Source: Labedella endophytica
GTDB taxonomy: Bacteria > Actinomycetota > Actinomycetes > Actinomycetales > Microbacteriaceae
Assembly (NCBI RefSeq): GCF_003990045.1
Contig: NZ_RZGZ01000004.1
Location: forward strand, 124,001-188,000
DNA length: 64,000 bases
Reading direction: 5' to 3'
Made by a program: the position numbers and the translations under genes. Positions 33,081 to 42,137 of the stretch are shown here, piece after piece (the stretch's first letter is position 1; every line of letters starts with the position of its first letter). Under the pieces are notes generated by a model that saw nothing but the letters and a program-made list of their open reading frames with translations, was not told where the DNA came from and made no database searches.

Positions 33081-33143
33081 GGGGGTCCATTCTTCGGCGG
33101 TGTCGGGGGTCGTCGTGAAGCTGCCCGATGGGCGGGCTCTGCA

Positions 33144-33174
33144 AGTGGACACGATGTGGCAGGAACAGTGTCAA
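33144..33174 (-). promoter_or_regulatory. MerR-type promoter P6
   Basis: -35 TTGACA, 19 bp, -10 TCCACT; spacer begins CTGTTCC. Drives the ABC exporter operon. Confidence 0.85.
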
Positions 33175-33213
33175 GGTGACGGCGACCCCGTCGCGTGATA
33201 CCCGGGCTCGGCC

Positions 33214-33969
33214 TCAGGAGGCGCTCGTGGCCTCACGGAGCGACGGGATCAGCTCGTCGCTGCGGGCCGTCACGCGCTCGACGACGTCGCGTTGGGCCGG
33301 GTTGTAAACCTCGAGGAACGTGTCGGCGATGATCCGGCGCGTCTCTGTCGGGCTTCTCCTGGGTCGCCGCCCGGAGGCGAGGGACGCGAGGTCATCGATG
33401 GATCGCCAGCGACTGGACTCGGCGGCGAACCGCTCGGCGACGCGCTCGCGGCTCCGCTCACTCGCGTCGGCACGCAGCGCGGCGAACTCCTCGGCGGCAA
33501 TGATCGACCCGCGCGAGATCGTGTCTCGCAGGCTCGCCACCGCCTCATCATCGTCGGCGAGCCGCGTGACGACGTGCAGCACCGCACGATCCGCCGGAGA
33601 CAACCGCGCGGCGACGGACTCGAATCCCCGCGGCGTATCGATGGGCGCCTGGTCGTGCAGGATGGCCGCGATGTCCTCCCGCGACCGGCGGAGCTTCGCG
33701 AGGTCCGCCGCGAGGACGGCGTCGACCGCGCGGAGCTCCTCCTGCGCCTCGGGGCCGGACGACCCCACCTGCTCGATGCTCGCGAGCGGCACGCCGAGTT
33801 CCGTCAGCCGTCGGATCCGCACGAGGCACACGAGGTGCCGGGCCGTGTAGCGCTTGTAGCCGTTCGTGTCGCGCTCGGGCAGGTCGAGCAGGCCGACCGA
33901 ATGATAGTACCGGACGGTGTTGACCGTCACGTTCGCCAGATCGGCGATCTCGCTCGTGCTCCAGGGCAT
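33214..33969 (-). CDS. MerR-family regulator (paralogue 1)
   Basis: A 251-aa protein. N-terminal MerR HTH: MPWSTSEIADLANVTVNTVR, YYHSVGLLDLPERDTNGYKR, then the dimerisation helix from SREDIAAILHDQ. Residues 110-250 are a helical effector domain shared with the 50132 and 58606 products (GFESVAARLSPADRAVLHVV, and near the end TFLEVYNPAQRDVVERV). Two decayed versions of the 19-bp-spacer promoter lie just upstream. Probably senses a small molecule and activates the surrounding promoters. Confidence 0.9.
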   Translation of the reverse strand: MPWSTSEIADLANVTVNTVRYYHSVGLLDLPERDTNGYKRYTARHLVCLVRIRRLTELGVPLASIEQVGSSGPEAQEELRAVDAVLAADLAKLRRSREDIAAILHDQAPIDTPRGFESVAARLSPADRAVLHVVTRLADDDEAVASLRDTISRGSIIAAEEFAALRADASERSRERVAERFAAESSRWRSIDDLASLASGRRPRRSPTETRRIIADTFLEVYNPAQRDVVERVTARSDELIPSLREATSAS

Positions 33970-33975
33970 CGTGTT

Positions 33976-34063
33976 CCTCCGGGTGTGGCCTGGATACCAG
34001 GGTCGGACAGGGGCGTGCGGCTCGCGTCGGTATGTTCCACCTATCTCCCCAGCACCGGGTCGG
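33976..34063 (-). promoter_or_regulatory. degenerate MerR-type sites upstream of paralogue 1
   Basis: CCGACC at 34001-34006 precedes CTGGTATCCAGG; a second CCGACC at 34058-34063 is followed by CGGTGCTGGGGA, identical over 12 bp to the P15 spacer. Both lack a good -10 at 19 bp. Possible autoregulatory operators. Confidence 0.4.
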
Positions 34064-34092
34064 CGGGCACCGAAGTGGCGGTGGTCGGCGGG

Positions 34093-36930
34093 ATGCGTGA
34101 CAATCGCCTCGGAGCGGCATTCCTTCCGCTCCTCCCATGGGCAGGAGTGTCACTGACAGGGTTCCTTGGCCGACGCGATGAACGCGAGGTGGTCGCGCGC
34201 CTGTTGTCCGACGCACGTCGCGGACGCAGCGGGGTCCTCGTCGTGCGCGGCGAGGCGGGCATCGGGAAGACCGCCCTCCTCGAGCAGGCCCGTGACGAGG
34301 CGATCGCGGGAGGGTTCCAGGCGATCGAGTGTGCGGGGATCGAGGCGGAGACCCAGTTCGCCTTCGCCGGGCTCCAACGGCTGTGCGCCGATCGCCTCGG
34401 CGGCCTGCCGGAGCTGCCGGACGTGCAGCAGGTCGCACTCGGCGTCGCCTTCGGACTGCGCGCCGGTGCACCGCCCGACCGGTTCCTCGTGGGACTCGCC
34501 GTCCTCGGTCTGCTGGCGGAGGCCGCCGCGGGACAGCCGCTCATCACGCTCGTCGACGACGCGCAGTGGCTGGATCAGGCGTCCGCCGACGTCCTGGCCT
34601 TCGTCGCCCGACGGCTGGAGGCCGAGGGGGTGCTGATCGTCTTCGCGATCCGGAGCGAGGACGGCTCCGACCTCGCGCCGGACGATCCCTTCGTCGGGCT
34701 CGTTCCCGAGTTGCGGCTGACGGGCCTCGGCGAGACGGACGCGCGGACCTTGCTCGGCGCCTCCGTCCAGGCCCCGATGGACGGAGACGTCCGCGACCGC
34801 ATCCTCGCCGAGGCCCGCGGCAATCCGCTGGCCCTCCTCGAACTGCCGTCGAGCGCGGCGCTCGCCGGCGGATTCGGGCTCCCCAACACGCAACTCGTCC
34901 CGCGGCGCGTCGAGGAGGGCTTCCGCCGCCGGTCGGGCGACCTGCCGCGGGAGACGCAGTCGATGCTTCTGCTCGCGGCGGCGGATCCGACGGGGGACGT
35001 CGCGCTGCTGCAGCGCGCCGCGGCGTTGTTCGGGGTGGCTCCCGAGGCGGTGGAACCGGCAGAGGCGTCGGGGCTGCTCGACGTCGGTTCGCGCGTACGT
35101 TTCCGGCATCCGCTCGTCCGATCGGCCGTGTACCGTGCCGCCACCCCGGGCGACCGGCGCCGAGCGCATGGGGTGCTCGCTGACGCGACCGATCCGATCG
35201 CGCACGCCGATCGACGCGCCTGGCACCGCGCGCAGGCCGTCCTGGGCACGGACGAAGCGGTCGCATCCGAACTCGAGCGTTCCGCCGGGCGGACGCGAGC
35301 GCGCGGCGGACTCGCGGCCGCGGCGGCGTTCCTCGAGCGATCGATGGAACTCACCCCGGACGCCGCGCGAAGGGCGGAGCGTGCCCTCGCCGCCGCCTAT
35401 GCGAAGCACGACGCGGGAGCGTCCGAGGTGGCCCTGGAACTGCTGTCCGAGGCGTCGGTCGGACCGCTCGACACTCTGCAGCGCGCGCGGCGCGACCTGC
35501 TCCGCGCTCGGATCGGACTGCACCTGACCAATGACCCGGATGCCCCGAGGATGCTGCTGGAGGTCGCCGAGACTTTCACCGTGCTCGGGGCTCGGCAAGC
35601 CCGCGAGACCTACTTGAGCGCCCTCGATGCCGCGCTGGTCGTGGGCACCGGGGTGATGGAGGTCGCTCGGGCCGCTCGGGCCGCGCCCGCGCTGGTCGGT
35701 CCACCGAGCGCCGCCGATCTGCTCCTCGACGGACTGGTCACGGCCTTCACGACCGGCTTCGGCGAGGCCGTTCCGATCCTCCGCCGCGCACTCGCCGCGC
35801 TCCGGGAGGAAAGGCCACCGTCCCCCCTCGACGCCGGTGCGAGCGTTGAGGCCCCGACGGCACCGGCGTCGAACGAGGGTCGCCGCTGGCTCTGGCTCCC
35901 CAGTGGGGTGGCTGCAGGCGTATTCGACGAGGAGTCGATGTTCGACGTCGCCTCCCGCAACGTACGGATCGCACGTGACACCGGTTCGCTCTCGATCCTG
36001 CCCGCCGCCCTCGTGGGCCTCTCCGCCGTGACGGTCCTCCGCGGCGACCTCGCCCGAGCGGCGGAGTTGGCGGACGCGAGCGCCGCCATCACCCGCGCGA
36101 CGGGCGCGGTGCCGCTCCGATACGGTCGGATCTTCGTCGCCGCGTGGCAGGGGGATGGGGAGGCGATCGACGAACTTCGCCTGGGTGAGGCCGGGGACGG
36201 CGCCGGTACGGTCGTCGGTGCCGAACTCTCCCTCGCGCACTACGCGAATGCGGTGCTGCGCAACGGGCTCGGCGAGTATGGGGCTGCGGCGGACGCGGCA
36301 GCGCGGGCATGTCTGTCCGACGAGCTGTCCAATACGAGTCTCGCGCTCCCCGAATTCATCGAGGGCGCGACGCGCTCGGATCAGTCGGCGCTCGCGATGT
36401 CGGCGCTCGCAGCGCTCCGAGAGCGCGCCGAGGCGAGCGGGACCGAGTGGGGCCTCGGTCTCGCCGCCGGGTCCGGCGCCCTCCTCGCTCACGGAGCGGA
36501 GGCCGACGCCCTGTACCGGGAAGCGATCGACCGGCTGAGCCGTGGCCGCATGGTCCTCCATCTGGCCCGCGCCCACCTCGTGTACGGCGAATGGCTGCGC
36601 CGGGAGGGGCGTCGCCTGGACGCTCGAAAACAGCTCCGCATCGCCCACGACACGTTGGCGGACAGCGGCGCGGTCGCCTTCGCAGCGCGCGCCGCGCGCG
36701 AGCTCCGTGCCACCGGAGAGCAGCCGCGAGCCCGATCGGCCCCGTCGTCCGGCGCTCTCACGGAGCACGAGCTCCAGATCGCCCGCCTCGTGGCGGCTGG
36801 AGCGACGTCGAGGGAGGTCGGCGCCCAGCTGTTCCTCAGCACTCGGACCATCGAGGCCCACTTGAGGAACATCTTCCCGAAGCTCGGGATCACGTCGAGG
36901 CGCCAACTCCGCGACCACCTGCCGCAGTAG
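34093..36930 (+). CDS. large ATP-binding LuxR-family regulator (LAL type)
   Basis: About 945 aa. GFLGRRDE precedes Walker A GEAGIGKTALLE (near residue 55); Walker B-like LITLVDDAQWLD follows. The middle is TPR-like helical repeats. C-terminal HTH: LTEHELQIARLVAAGATSRE, VGAQLFLSTRTIEAHLRNIF. Start at MRDNRLGAA; a GTG at 34147 just before the conserved region is the alternative. Divergent from a MerR gene. Such regulators are STAND ATPases that respond to small molecules. Confidence 0.85.
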   Translation: MRDNRLGAAFLPLLPWAGVSLTGFLGRRDEREVVARLLSDARRGRSGVLVVRGEAGIGKTALLEQARDEAIAGGFQAIECAGIEAETQFAFAGLQRLCADRLGGLPELPDVQQVALGVAFGLRAGAPPDRFLVGLAVLGLLAEAAAGQPLITLVDDAQWLDQASADVLAFVARRLEAEGVLIVFAIRSEDGSDLAPDDPFVGLVPELRLTGLGETDARTLLGASVQAPMDGDVRDRILAEARGNPLALLELPSSAALAGGFGLPNTQLVPRRVEEGFRRRSGDLPRETQSMLLLAAADPTGDVALLQRAAALFGVAPEAVEPAEASGLLDVGSRVRFRHPLVRSAVYRAATPGDRRRAHGVLADATDPIAHADRRAWHRAQAVLGTDEAVASELERSAGRTRARGGLAAAAAFLERSMELTPDAARRAERALAAAYAKHDAGASEVALELLSEASVGPLDTLQRARRDLLRARIGLHLTNDPDAPRMLLEVAETFTVLGARQARETYLSALDAALVVGTGVMEVARAARAAPALVGPPSAADLLLDGLVTAFTTGFGEAVPILRRALAALREERPPSPLDAGASVEAPTAPASNEGRRWLWLPSGVAAGVFDEESMFDVASRNVRIARDTGSLSILPAALVGLSAVTVLRGDLARAAELADASAAITRATGAVPLRYGRIFVAAWQGDGEAIDELRLGEAGDGAGTVVGAELSLAHYANAVLRNGLGEYGAAADAAARACLSDELSNTSLALPEFIEGATRSDQSALAMSALAALRERAEASGTEWGLGLAAGSGALLAHGAEADALYREAIDRLSRGRMVLHLARAHLVYGEWLRREGRRLDARKQLRIAHDTLADSGAVAFAARAARELRATGEQPRARSAPSSGALTEHELQIARLVAAGATSREVGAQLFLSTRTIEAHLRNIFPKLGITSRRQLRDHLPQ

Positions 36931-36994
36931 AGCCCCTACTCCAGGCCGAAGCCCGGGGAGCACGGGAGGGGAGGAAACAGGGTCACCGGCCCGG

Positions 36995-37690
36995 TCACGC
37001 TACGTTCCAGTCGGTCAGGGTCGCGGCGGACGCTGGATCACCGAGGCGAGTGAGACGCCTCAGCTCATCGATGCCCTCATTCGCTCCGAAGGCGGGGGAG
37101 CCGGGTTCCAGGCGAGCACCGACGGACAGAGGGCCGATGGTCAATGGATCGAAACCCAGTCCGTCGACGAACCGCGACACGACGGCGATGTCCGCGCGCG
37201 CGTCGCCCGCAATCGCGATAGCCTTCCGCCCGGCCGCTCCGCGGGCGCGTGCCTCGTTCTCGAGGTCGTGGTAGCCCATGTGGTTGAGCGCCTTGACCAC
37301 GCGGGCCCCGAGGAGGAACTGCTGGACGGCCTCGCTCGAGGTGATACCCGATTCGAGCACGGTGTCTCGGTCGCCGTCGACCTCATGCCAGTGGTTCATG
37401 GCGTCGACGACGAGCTTCCCGACCAGTCGGCTCGCCGGGAGCGACCAGTACTTGCTGAGAGGAATCGCGAGGACCACGAGATCCGCCTGTTCGGCGGCCT
37501 CTGTGGGGCGCACCGCCTCGGCGCCGGGCGTGAGCACGTCGGTGGACAGGGCGATCCGTCGAGGGTCGCCCGATCCCGCGATCAGCACGGGGTGCCCCGC
37601 GGCGAGTGCGAGCCGCGCGATGGCGGTTCCGGCCTTCCCTGCGCCGAGGATTCCGATGGTGCCGAACTCGATCTCCGCGGCGCCGATCAT
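36995..37690 (-). CDS. NAD(P)-binding protein, F420-dependent NADP reductase-like
   Basis: A 231-aa Rossmann protein. [20 protein letters not shown] is the dinucleotide site, [19 protein letters not shown] follows, and [20 protein letters not shown] is the mid-domain helix. The family includes FNO-type F420:NADP reductases and NADPH-dependent relatives; which cofactor pair applies cannot be told. Divergent from a MarR gene with a palindrome between them, so probably MarR-controlled. Confidence 0.8.
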   Translation of the reverse strand: MIGAAEIEFGTIGILGAGKAGTAIARLALAAGHPVLIAGSGDPRRIALSTDVLTPGAEAVRPTEAAEQADLVVLAIPLSKYWSLPASRLVGKLVVDAMNHWHEVDGDRDTVLESGITSSEAVQQFLLGARVVKALNHMGYHDLENEARARGAAGRKAIAIAGDARADIAVVSRFVDGLGFDPLTIGPLSVGARLEPGSPAFGANEGIDELRRLTRLGDPASAATLTDWNVA

Positions 37691-37769
37691 CGTGATCCAC
37701 CTCTCCGTGCAGTTCTGGTCTCGCCATGCATCGGCCGCTGACGGGGCCGACGAGCGAAGGGTGTGTAAT

Positions 37770-37788
37770 TGACATGTAAATCATGTCA
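37770..37788. promoter_or_regulatory. MarR-type operator
   Basis: TGACATG taaat CATGTCA, a perfect 7-bp inverted repeat with a 5-bp spacer, between the reductase and MarR genes. A related TTCACGTGTCAA lies next to it. Confidence 0.7.
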
Positions 37789-37821
37789 GAAGTAATTCAC
37801 GTGTCAACAACAGGAGGAACG

Positions 37822-38313
37822 GTGGCCGCATCCCGTCGTGACGCGCTCCCCACGAGCGAGCAGTTTGCCGTGTGGCGCGCCTACATTCAGACGGCCGAGA
37901 TCCTTCGAGCGCGCGTGCAGGCGAGATTGCAGGCCGACTCGAACCTCTCCGACGGCGACTACAAGGTGCTGCTCGCCCTCAGTGAAGCGGACGGCTCGGC
38001 GCTCCGCTCCTCCGAACTCGCCGCCATCATCGAATGGGAGCGCAGCCGGATGTCGGGGCACCTCGGGCGGATGGAGAAGCGCGGACTCGTCCGGCGTGAG
38101 CGGCACGACGAGGACGCTCGCGGATCGCGTGTCGTCCTCACGGGCGAGGGCGCTCGCGCGTTCCGAGCGAGCATGATCCCCCACCTCGAGGCGGTCAAGG
38201 GCATCTTCGTCGATGCGTTCACGGACGTACAGCTCGACGAGATCGACGACACGACGACGGCACTCCGCACGCACCTCGGCCTTCCCCCGATGTCGGGACG
38301 ATCTCGCGCCTGA
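37822..38313 (+). CDS. MarR-family regulator
   Basis: About 163 aa. AGGAGG lies 4 nt before the chosen GTG (VAASRRDALP); an ATG at 37783 would lie in the operator. Winged helix: LSDGDYKVLLALSEADGSAL, SSELAAIIEWERSRMSGHLG, RMEKRGLVRRERHDEDARGS. Probable repressor of the divergent reductase and itself. Confidence 0.85.
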   Translation: MAASRRDALPTSEQFAVWRAYIQTAEILRARVQARLQADSNLSDGDYKVLLALSEADGSALRSSELAAIIEWERSRMSGHLGRMEKRGLVRRERHDEDARGSRVVLTGEGARAFRASMIPHLEAVKGIFVDAFTDVQLDEIDDTTTALRTHLGLPPMSGRSRA

Positions 38314-38334
38314 GTCCGTTCCGGTCGGCGTGAC

Positions 38335-38365
38335 TTGACCTCGTGGTGGGAACAGGGTCTTGAGT
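38335..38365 (+). promoter_or_regulatory. MerR-type promoter P7
   Basis: -35 TTGACC, 19 bp, -10 TTGAGT; right arm ACAGGGTC. Drives the short MerR gene. Confidence 0.85.
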
Positions 38366-38423
38366 AGTTCCACGATGCGCACCGGCCTCTCCCCGGGCGT
38401 TGCGTTCGAGGAGGACGATCGAG

Positions 38424-38801
38424 ATGCCGTGGAGTACGCGAGAGCTCGCCGAGCTCGCCGGCACGACGCTCAACGCCGTGCGTCACTACCACCGGGTCGG
38501 GCTCCTCGACGAGCCGGATCGGACGAGCAACGGCTACAAGCAGTACCAGGTCCGACACCTCGTGCGCCTCATCCGGATCAGACGCCTTCGCGACCTGGGT
38601 GTACCTCTCGACCGGATCGAGGAGGTGACCGCCCCCGGTAGTGCGGCGACGGAGGCGCTGAGCGCGATCGATGCCGACATCGCGGAGACGATGGAGCGGC
38701 TGGGGCGTGCCCGCTCGGAGATCGGCGCGATCGTCCGCGGGTCGAAGCCTCCGGACCCTGCCTCCCTGTTCGCGGACGCCGATCGCGATGCCGAGTGTTG
38801 A
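38424..38801 (+). CDS. MerR-family regulator, short (paralogue 2)
   Basis: Only 125 aa. HTH and dimerisation helix are intact (MPWSTRELAELAGTTLNAVR, HYHRVGLLDEPDRTSNGYKQ, ATEALSAIDADIAETMERLG), but the protein ends 20 residues after the helix, where its paralogues carry about 130 more residues of effector domain. Either a deletion product or a constitutive or antagonist regulator. Its TGA stop overlaps the -35 of P8. GGAGG 9 nt upstream of the ATG. Confidence 0.85.
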   Translation: MPWSTRELAELAGTTLNAVRHYHRVGLLDEPDRTSNGYKQYQVRHLVRLIRIRRLRDLGVPLDRIEEVTAPGSAATEALSAIDADIAETMERLGRARSEIGAIVRGSKPPDPASLFADADRDAEC

Positions 38802-38828
38802 CTCGGTCGCTACGACATGGTGTCCACT
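38798..38828 (+). promoter_or_regulatory. MerR-type promoter P8
   Basis: -35 TTGACT overlapping the stop codon of the short MerR gene, 19 bp, -10 TCCACT. Drives the LLM oxidoreductase. Confidence 0.8.
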
Positions 38829-38878
38829 GCCGGTACCGACCCGGTCACCGATCCGGGGGCGACACGAGAGGAGCGGCC

Positions 38879-39958
38879 ATGTCCACACCCACGGTTCAGT
38901 TCGGAGTCGACACGTTCGCAGACGCGATGACCGATCTGTCGGGTCGCGTGCTGAGCGATGCGGAGACCCTTCGACGTACGGTCGATCATGGTGTTCTCGC
39001 CGAGGCAGTGGGCCTCGACTTCTTCAGCGTCGGCGAGCACTACCGGTCGGACATGCTGGACTCCGCTCCGCCCGTGATCCTGGCGGCGATCGCCGGCCGG
39101 ACCTCCCGGATACTCCTCGGGACGAGCGTGACGGTCTTGTCGACGCAGGACCCCGTTCGCGTCTTCCACCAGTACTCGACGCTCGATGCCATCTCCGACG
39201 GTCGGGCGGAGCTCGTCGTGGGCCGTGCGTCGACGATCGACTCCTTCCCCCTCTTCGGTTTCGACCTGACGGACTACGAGCGCCTGTTCGACGAGAACCT
39301 CGACCTCTGGGTACGACTGATGCGCGAACAGCCCGTGACGTGGTCCGGCAGCACCCGCGCGGCACTCGGTGCCCAGACCCTGTATCCGCGTGTCGAGGGA
39401 GGCTCGCTCCCGACGTGGGTCGGCGTCGGCGGCAGCCCGGACTCGGTCGTCCGTGCGGCACGCTACAACCTCCCGCTCATGATCGCGATCATCGGCGGGA
39501 GTCCCTCGCGATTCGCGGGCCATGTCGACTTGTTCTATCGGGCGCTCGCTCAGTTCGGTCATCCGCAACTGCCCGTCGGCCAGCACGCGATCGGACACGT
39601 GGCCGAGACCGATGCCGAGGCGGCGGAGGTGTTCTGGCCGGCGTGGAGGACGACGATGACGCGGGCCGCCGGGGAGCGCGGTTCCCGCGCACCGACGCCC
39701 GAGTCGTATCGCAACGAGATCGAGACGGGGGCGCTCATGATCGGCTCGCCCGAAACCGTCGCGACGAAGATCGCGGAGTGCGTGCGCACCCTCAATCTGA
39801 GCCGCTTCGACCTGAAGTACGCGCTCGCTCCTCTGCCGTGGGAGCACGGCGCGCGTTCGATCGAACTCTACGGGCGCGAGGTCGTCCCGCGGGTCCGTGA
39901 GCTGCTCGGCGAGTACTCGCCGATCGAGCGCGTCTCGGCGTTCGTGACGGGCGGCTGA
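38879..39958 (+). CDS. LLM-class flavin-dependent oxidoreductase
   Basis: A 359-aa luciferase-like monooxygenase: HGVLAEAVGLDFFSVGEHYR, AAIAGRTSRILLGTSVTVLS, RVFHQYSTLDAISDGRAELV, VGRASTIDSFPLFGFDL and a C-terminal GSPETVATKIAECVRTLNLS. Cofactor (FMN or F420) undetermined. ATG with GAGAGGAG upstream. Sits between the short MerR gene and an unknown membrane-protein gene. Confidence 0.9.
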   Translation: MSTPTVQFGVDTFADAMTDLSGRVLSDAETLRRTVDHGVLAEAVGLDFFSVGEHYRSDMLDSAPPVILAAIAGRTSRILLGTSVTVLSTQDPVRVFHQYSTLDAISDGRAELVVGRASTIDSFPLFGFDLTDYERLFDENLDLWVRLMREQPVTWSGSTRAALGAQTLYPRVEGGSLPTWVGVGGSPDSVVRAARYNLPLMIAIIGGSPSRFAGHVDLFYRALAQFGHPQLPVGQHAIGHVAETDAEAAEVFWPAWRTTMTRAAGERGSRAPTPESYRNEIETGALMIGSPETVATKIAECVRTLNLSRFDLKYALAPLPWEHGARSIELYGREVVPRVRELLGEYSPIERVSAFVTGG

Positions 39959-40018
39959 CGCGTCGACCTCATCGGATGGTTCTCAGCAATACACCGTACG
40001 AGCACGCTCTGAGAGTGT

Positions 40019-40049
40019 CTGTCTCCGTTACCCGAGCACCGTGTTGGTC
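40019..40049 (+). promoter_or_regulatory. MerR-type promoter P9 (degenerate)
   Basis: CTGTCT, 19 bp, TTGGTC; the spacer (CCGTTACCC... ACCGTG) matches the regulon consensus at about 14 of 19 positions. Lies 20 nt before the 40069 start. Confidence 0.5.
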
Positions 40050-40068
40050 GCTCACGAGAGGAGAGCAC

Positions 40069-40698
40069 GTGTCCCGCATCCGGTTCCCGCGCCGCGTGAA
40101 ACCCGGCGACGGACGTGCCCTCGGGCGCTTCCGGTGGTGGCAGCTGTTCACGGGACGCCACCTGTTCTACCTCGACGTCGATCGCCCGGGCGGCGGACGC
40201 AACCACTACGCGCTCGACGTGCGGAACGGCGAGGACGACAAGGTGGCCCACCTCTACCTCGAGTCGCGGCAGGTCGCCAGATCACGACTCCCCGCGAGGA
40301 TCCCGGTCGAGGGCGGTGTGATCGAGGTGGCCGAGGGCGCCGCGGGACTCAAGCGGGTGCACTACGTGACCGCGACCGGGGAGTCCCTGCTCGTGCCCGA
40401 CCCGAGGTCGCCCGTCGGTCGACGGATGGACTTCGCGCGGACTCACCCCGTCGCGAGCAGCAGGGTCGGACTCGTCTCCGTCGTGGTCCTCCTCGTGGGC
40501 GCCGTCCTCAACGTGCTCCAGCTCCTCGAGCCGATCCTGCAGATCCCGCCCATCCTCGAGGCCGTCGGGCGCTACGAATCCCCCGTCCACCTTCCGATCT
40601 GGCTCAACGTGACCCTCGGCCTGCTCGCTGCCGCGGGCGCGACGGAACGCGCCTTGCGGATCCGCTACAACTGGCTGCTCGACGGGCTCGGCATCTAG
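40069..40698 (+). CDS. unknown membrane protein, paralogue of 51491
   Basis: About 209 aa from a GTG with GAGAGGAG upstream. Residues 20-120 are soluble (FRWWQLFTGRHLFYLDVDRP, YALDVRNGEDDKVAHLYLES, VEGGVIEVAEGAAGLKRVHY). Two helices follow (VGLVSVVVLLVGAVLNVLQL, LNVTLGLLAAAGATERAL), then IRYNWLLDGLG. It aligns end to end with the 51491 product. No family known to me. Confidence 0.75.
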   Translation: MSRIRFPRRVKPGDGRALGRFRWWQLFTGRHLFYLDVDRPGGGRNHYALDVRNGEDDKVAHLYLESRQVARSRLPARIPVEGGVIEVAEGAAGLKRVHYVTATGESLLVPDPRSPVGRRMDFARTHPVASSRVGLVSVVVLLVGAVLNVLQLLEPILQIPPILEAVGRYESPVHLPIWLNVTLGLLAAAGATERALRIRYNWLLDGLGI

Positions 40699-40754
40699 TG
40701 CCGCCCGCCAGCAGCCCTCATCTCCACGACCTCGCTTCGAGAAAGAAGACCGTC

Positions 40755-41057
40755 ATGCAGAACCCGACCGATCGTCGTTCGCTCGTGAAAGCGGCCGGCA
40801 ACCACCGCACGCCTCCGCCTGCCAACCGATTCATCCAGACGATCCTCACCCCACGAGAGGGCCACAGGAGACCCGTGAACGCTCTCAGGGGCGACCAGCA
40901 CGACCCGTCGCCCCTGACCGACCCGCGCGGGGCCGGCACTGTCCGCCCCGGTCCCGTCCTCGCTCCTCTCGACGGGAGCCGACCCTTCGGCCGTCTCGCG
41001 GCGCTCGTCATGGTCTGGCTCCGGGAACGCCGCCGTCGCGCATCGGAGCGCGACTGA
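40755..41057 (+). CDS. possible 100-aa protein
   Basis: Starts MQNPTDRRSLVKAAGNHRTP, 57 bp after the 40069 gene, with a weak GAAAGAAG site. Basic, Pro/Arg-rich, with a short hydrophobic stretch near the end (FGRLAALVMVWLRERRRR). No family and unremarkable codon bias; it may be chance or a relic. Confidence 0.35.
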   Translation: MQNPTDRRSLVKAAGNHRTPPPANRFIQTILTPREGHRRPVNALRGDQHDPSPLTDPRGAGTVRPGPVLAPLDGSRPFGRLAALVMVWLRERRRRASERD

Positions 41058-41086
41058 CAGACGGGCGGCTCGGACGGGGCAGGATC

Positions 41087-42019
41087 TCAGACGGTGCGGC
41101 GTGCGTCGCCCCGGAACCGGGCGGGTGAGCGGCCGACCACACGGCGGAATGCCGTGCTGAAGGCGCTCTCCGATCGATAGCCGGTCGCCACGGCGAGGTC
41201 CGCGATGGACAGGGTGTCGCGAGCGAGGGCGTCGCGGGCGAGGCTCATCCGCCAGCCAGTGACGTACTCGAGCGGAGGAATGCCGACGTGGCGCCGGAAC
41301 GACTCCGCGAACGCGGACCGCGACAGGTGACTGATGTCCGCCAGCTCCTGGAGCGTCCACGAGTGCGCGACGTCCGCGTGGATCGCACGCAGGGCTTCGC
41401 TGATGCCGCCGGCGCCGAGCGCGCCGAGCCAGCCGGAGGGCTGGTCGGTCCGAGCGGCGTGGACGCGCAGCAGGTGCACGAGGAGGATCTGCGCGAGGTG
41501 GTTCTCGACGAGTGGGCTCCCCGGCGCGTCGATGCCCACCTCGACGGCCAGAAGGTCGATCAGCTGCGCGAGCCGCGAACCGTCCGGATCCGATGCTCGC
41601 ACCACCAGGAGGGGCGGTAGGAAGTCGGTGAGGAGAGCCGCATTCGCGTCGTCGAATTCGATATGTCCCACGCAGAGGTAGACATCGTCGTCTCCGGGAT
41701 CGCGACCGATCCGCACGAGGCCGTCCTCCGCTGTCGCCCAGACCGTCGCGGCTTCGCGGGTCTCCACGTCGGGTGAGCTGGCGAGGGCGTAGGCCGGCGG
41801 GTTCCCGAGCATGAAGGTGTCACCCTCCTGCAGGAGCACGGGCTCATGCCCGTCGAGCATCAGCCAGCAGGAGCCGCGGACGAGGCCGCCGATCCTCACA
41901 TGGGTGAACCTGCCGAATCGCAGCCCCCAGTCGCCCGTGGCGAGGAGGCTCGGGCCGACGATCGTACGAGGGCGCAGGAGGCCGATCGCGTCGGCGACGG
42001 GGTCCCGGTATCCGAGCAT
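41087..42019 (-). CDS. AraC-family regulator with cupin_6 sensor
   Basis: About 310 aa starting MLGYRDPVADAIGLLRPRTI. Residues 1-180 are the AraC-type cupin (GPSLLATGDWGLRFGRF, VLLQEGDTFMLGNPPAYAL). The last 100 residues carry two HTHs: LQELADISHLSRSAFAESFR and SIADLAVATGYRSESAFSTA. Divergent from an SDR gene; a TGGCCGGTGTGGCCA palindrome near 42107 may be its site. Confidence 0.9.
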   Translation of the reverse strand: MLGYRDPVADAIGLLRPRTIVGPSLLATGDWGLRFGRFTHVRIGGLVRGSCWLMLDGHEPVLLQEGDTFMLGNPPAYALASSPDVETREAATVWATAEDGLVRIGRDPGDDDVYLCVGHIEFDDANAALLTDFLPPLLVVRASDPDGSRLAQLIDLLAVEVGIDAPGSPLVENHLAQILLVHLLRVHAARTDQPSGWLGALGAGGISEALRAIHADVAHSWTLQELADISHLSRSAFAESFRRHVGIPPLEYVTGWRMSLARDALARDTLSIADLAVATGYRSESAFSTAFRRVVGRSPARFRGDARRTV

Positions 42020-42137
42020 GTGCGGTCCTTTCTGGACGATCGGTAAACAATGGCGGTCTCCACGTGATGGATCGCAGGGTGAAGGCCGAGCACTATCGAC
42101 TGTGGCCGGTGTGGCCACGGAAGAGAGGAGACCCACG

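Noticed and set aside
33144-33152. GTG at 33152 as start of the ABC ATPase
   Set aside because: It overlaps the P6 -10 box, so it would precede the transcript; the family N-terminus begins at 33080.
34150-36963. 937-codon minus-strand frame opposite the LuxR gene
   Set aside because: Mirror frame of a clearly coding LAL regulator with Walker A and HTH motifs on the plus strand.
36931-36994. GTGACCCTGTTTCC on the minus strand after the reductase gene
   Set aside because: Matches the left half of the regulon motif only; no right arm, no -10 and no gene downstream on that strand.
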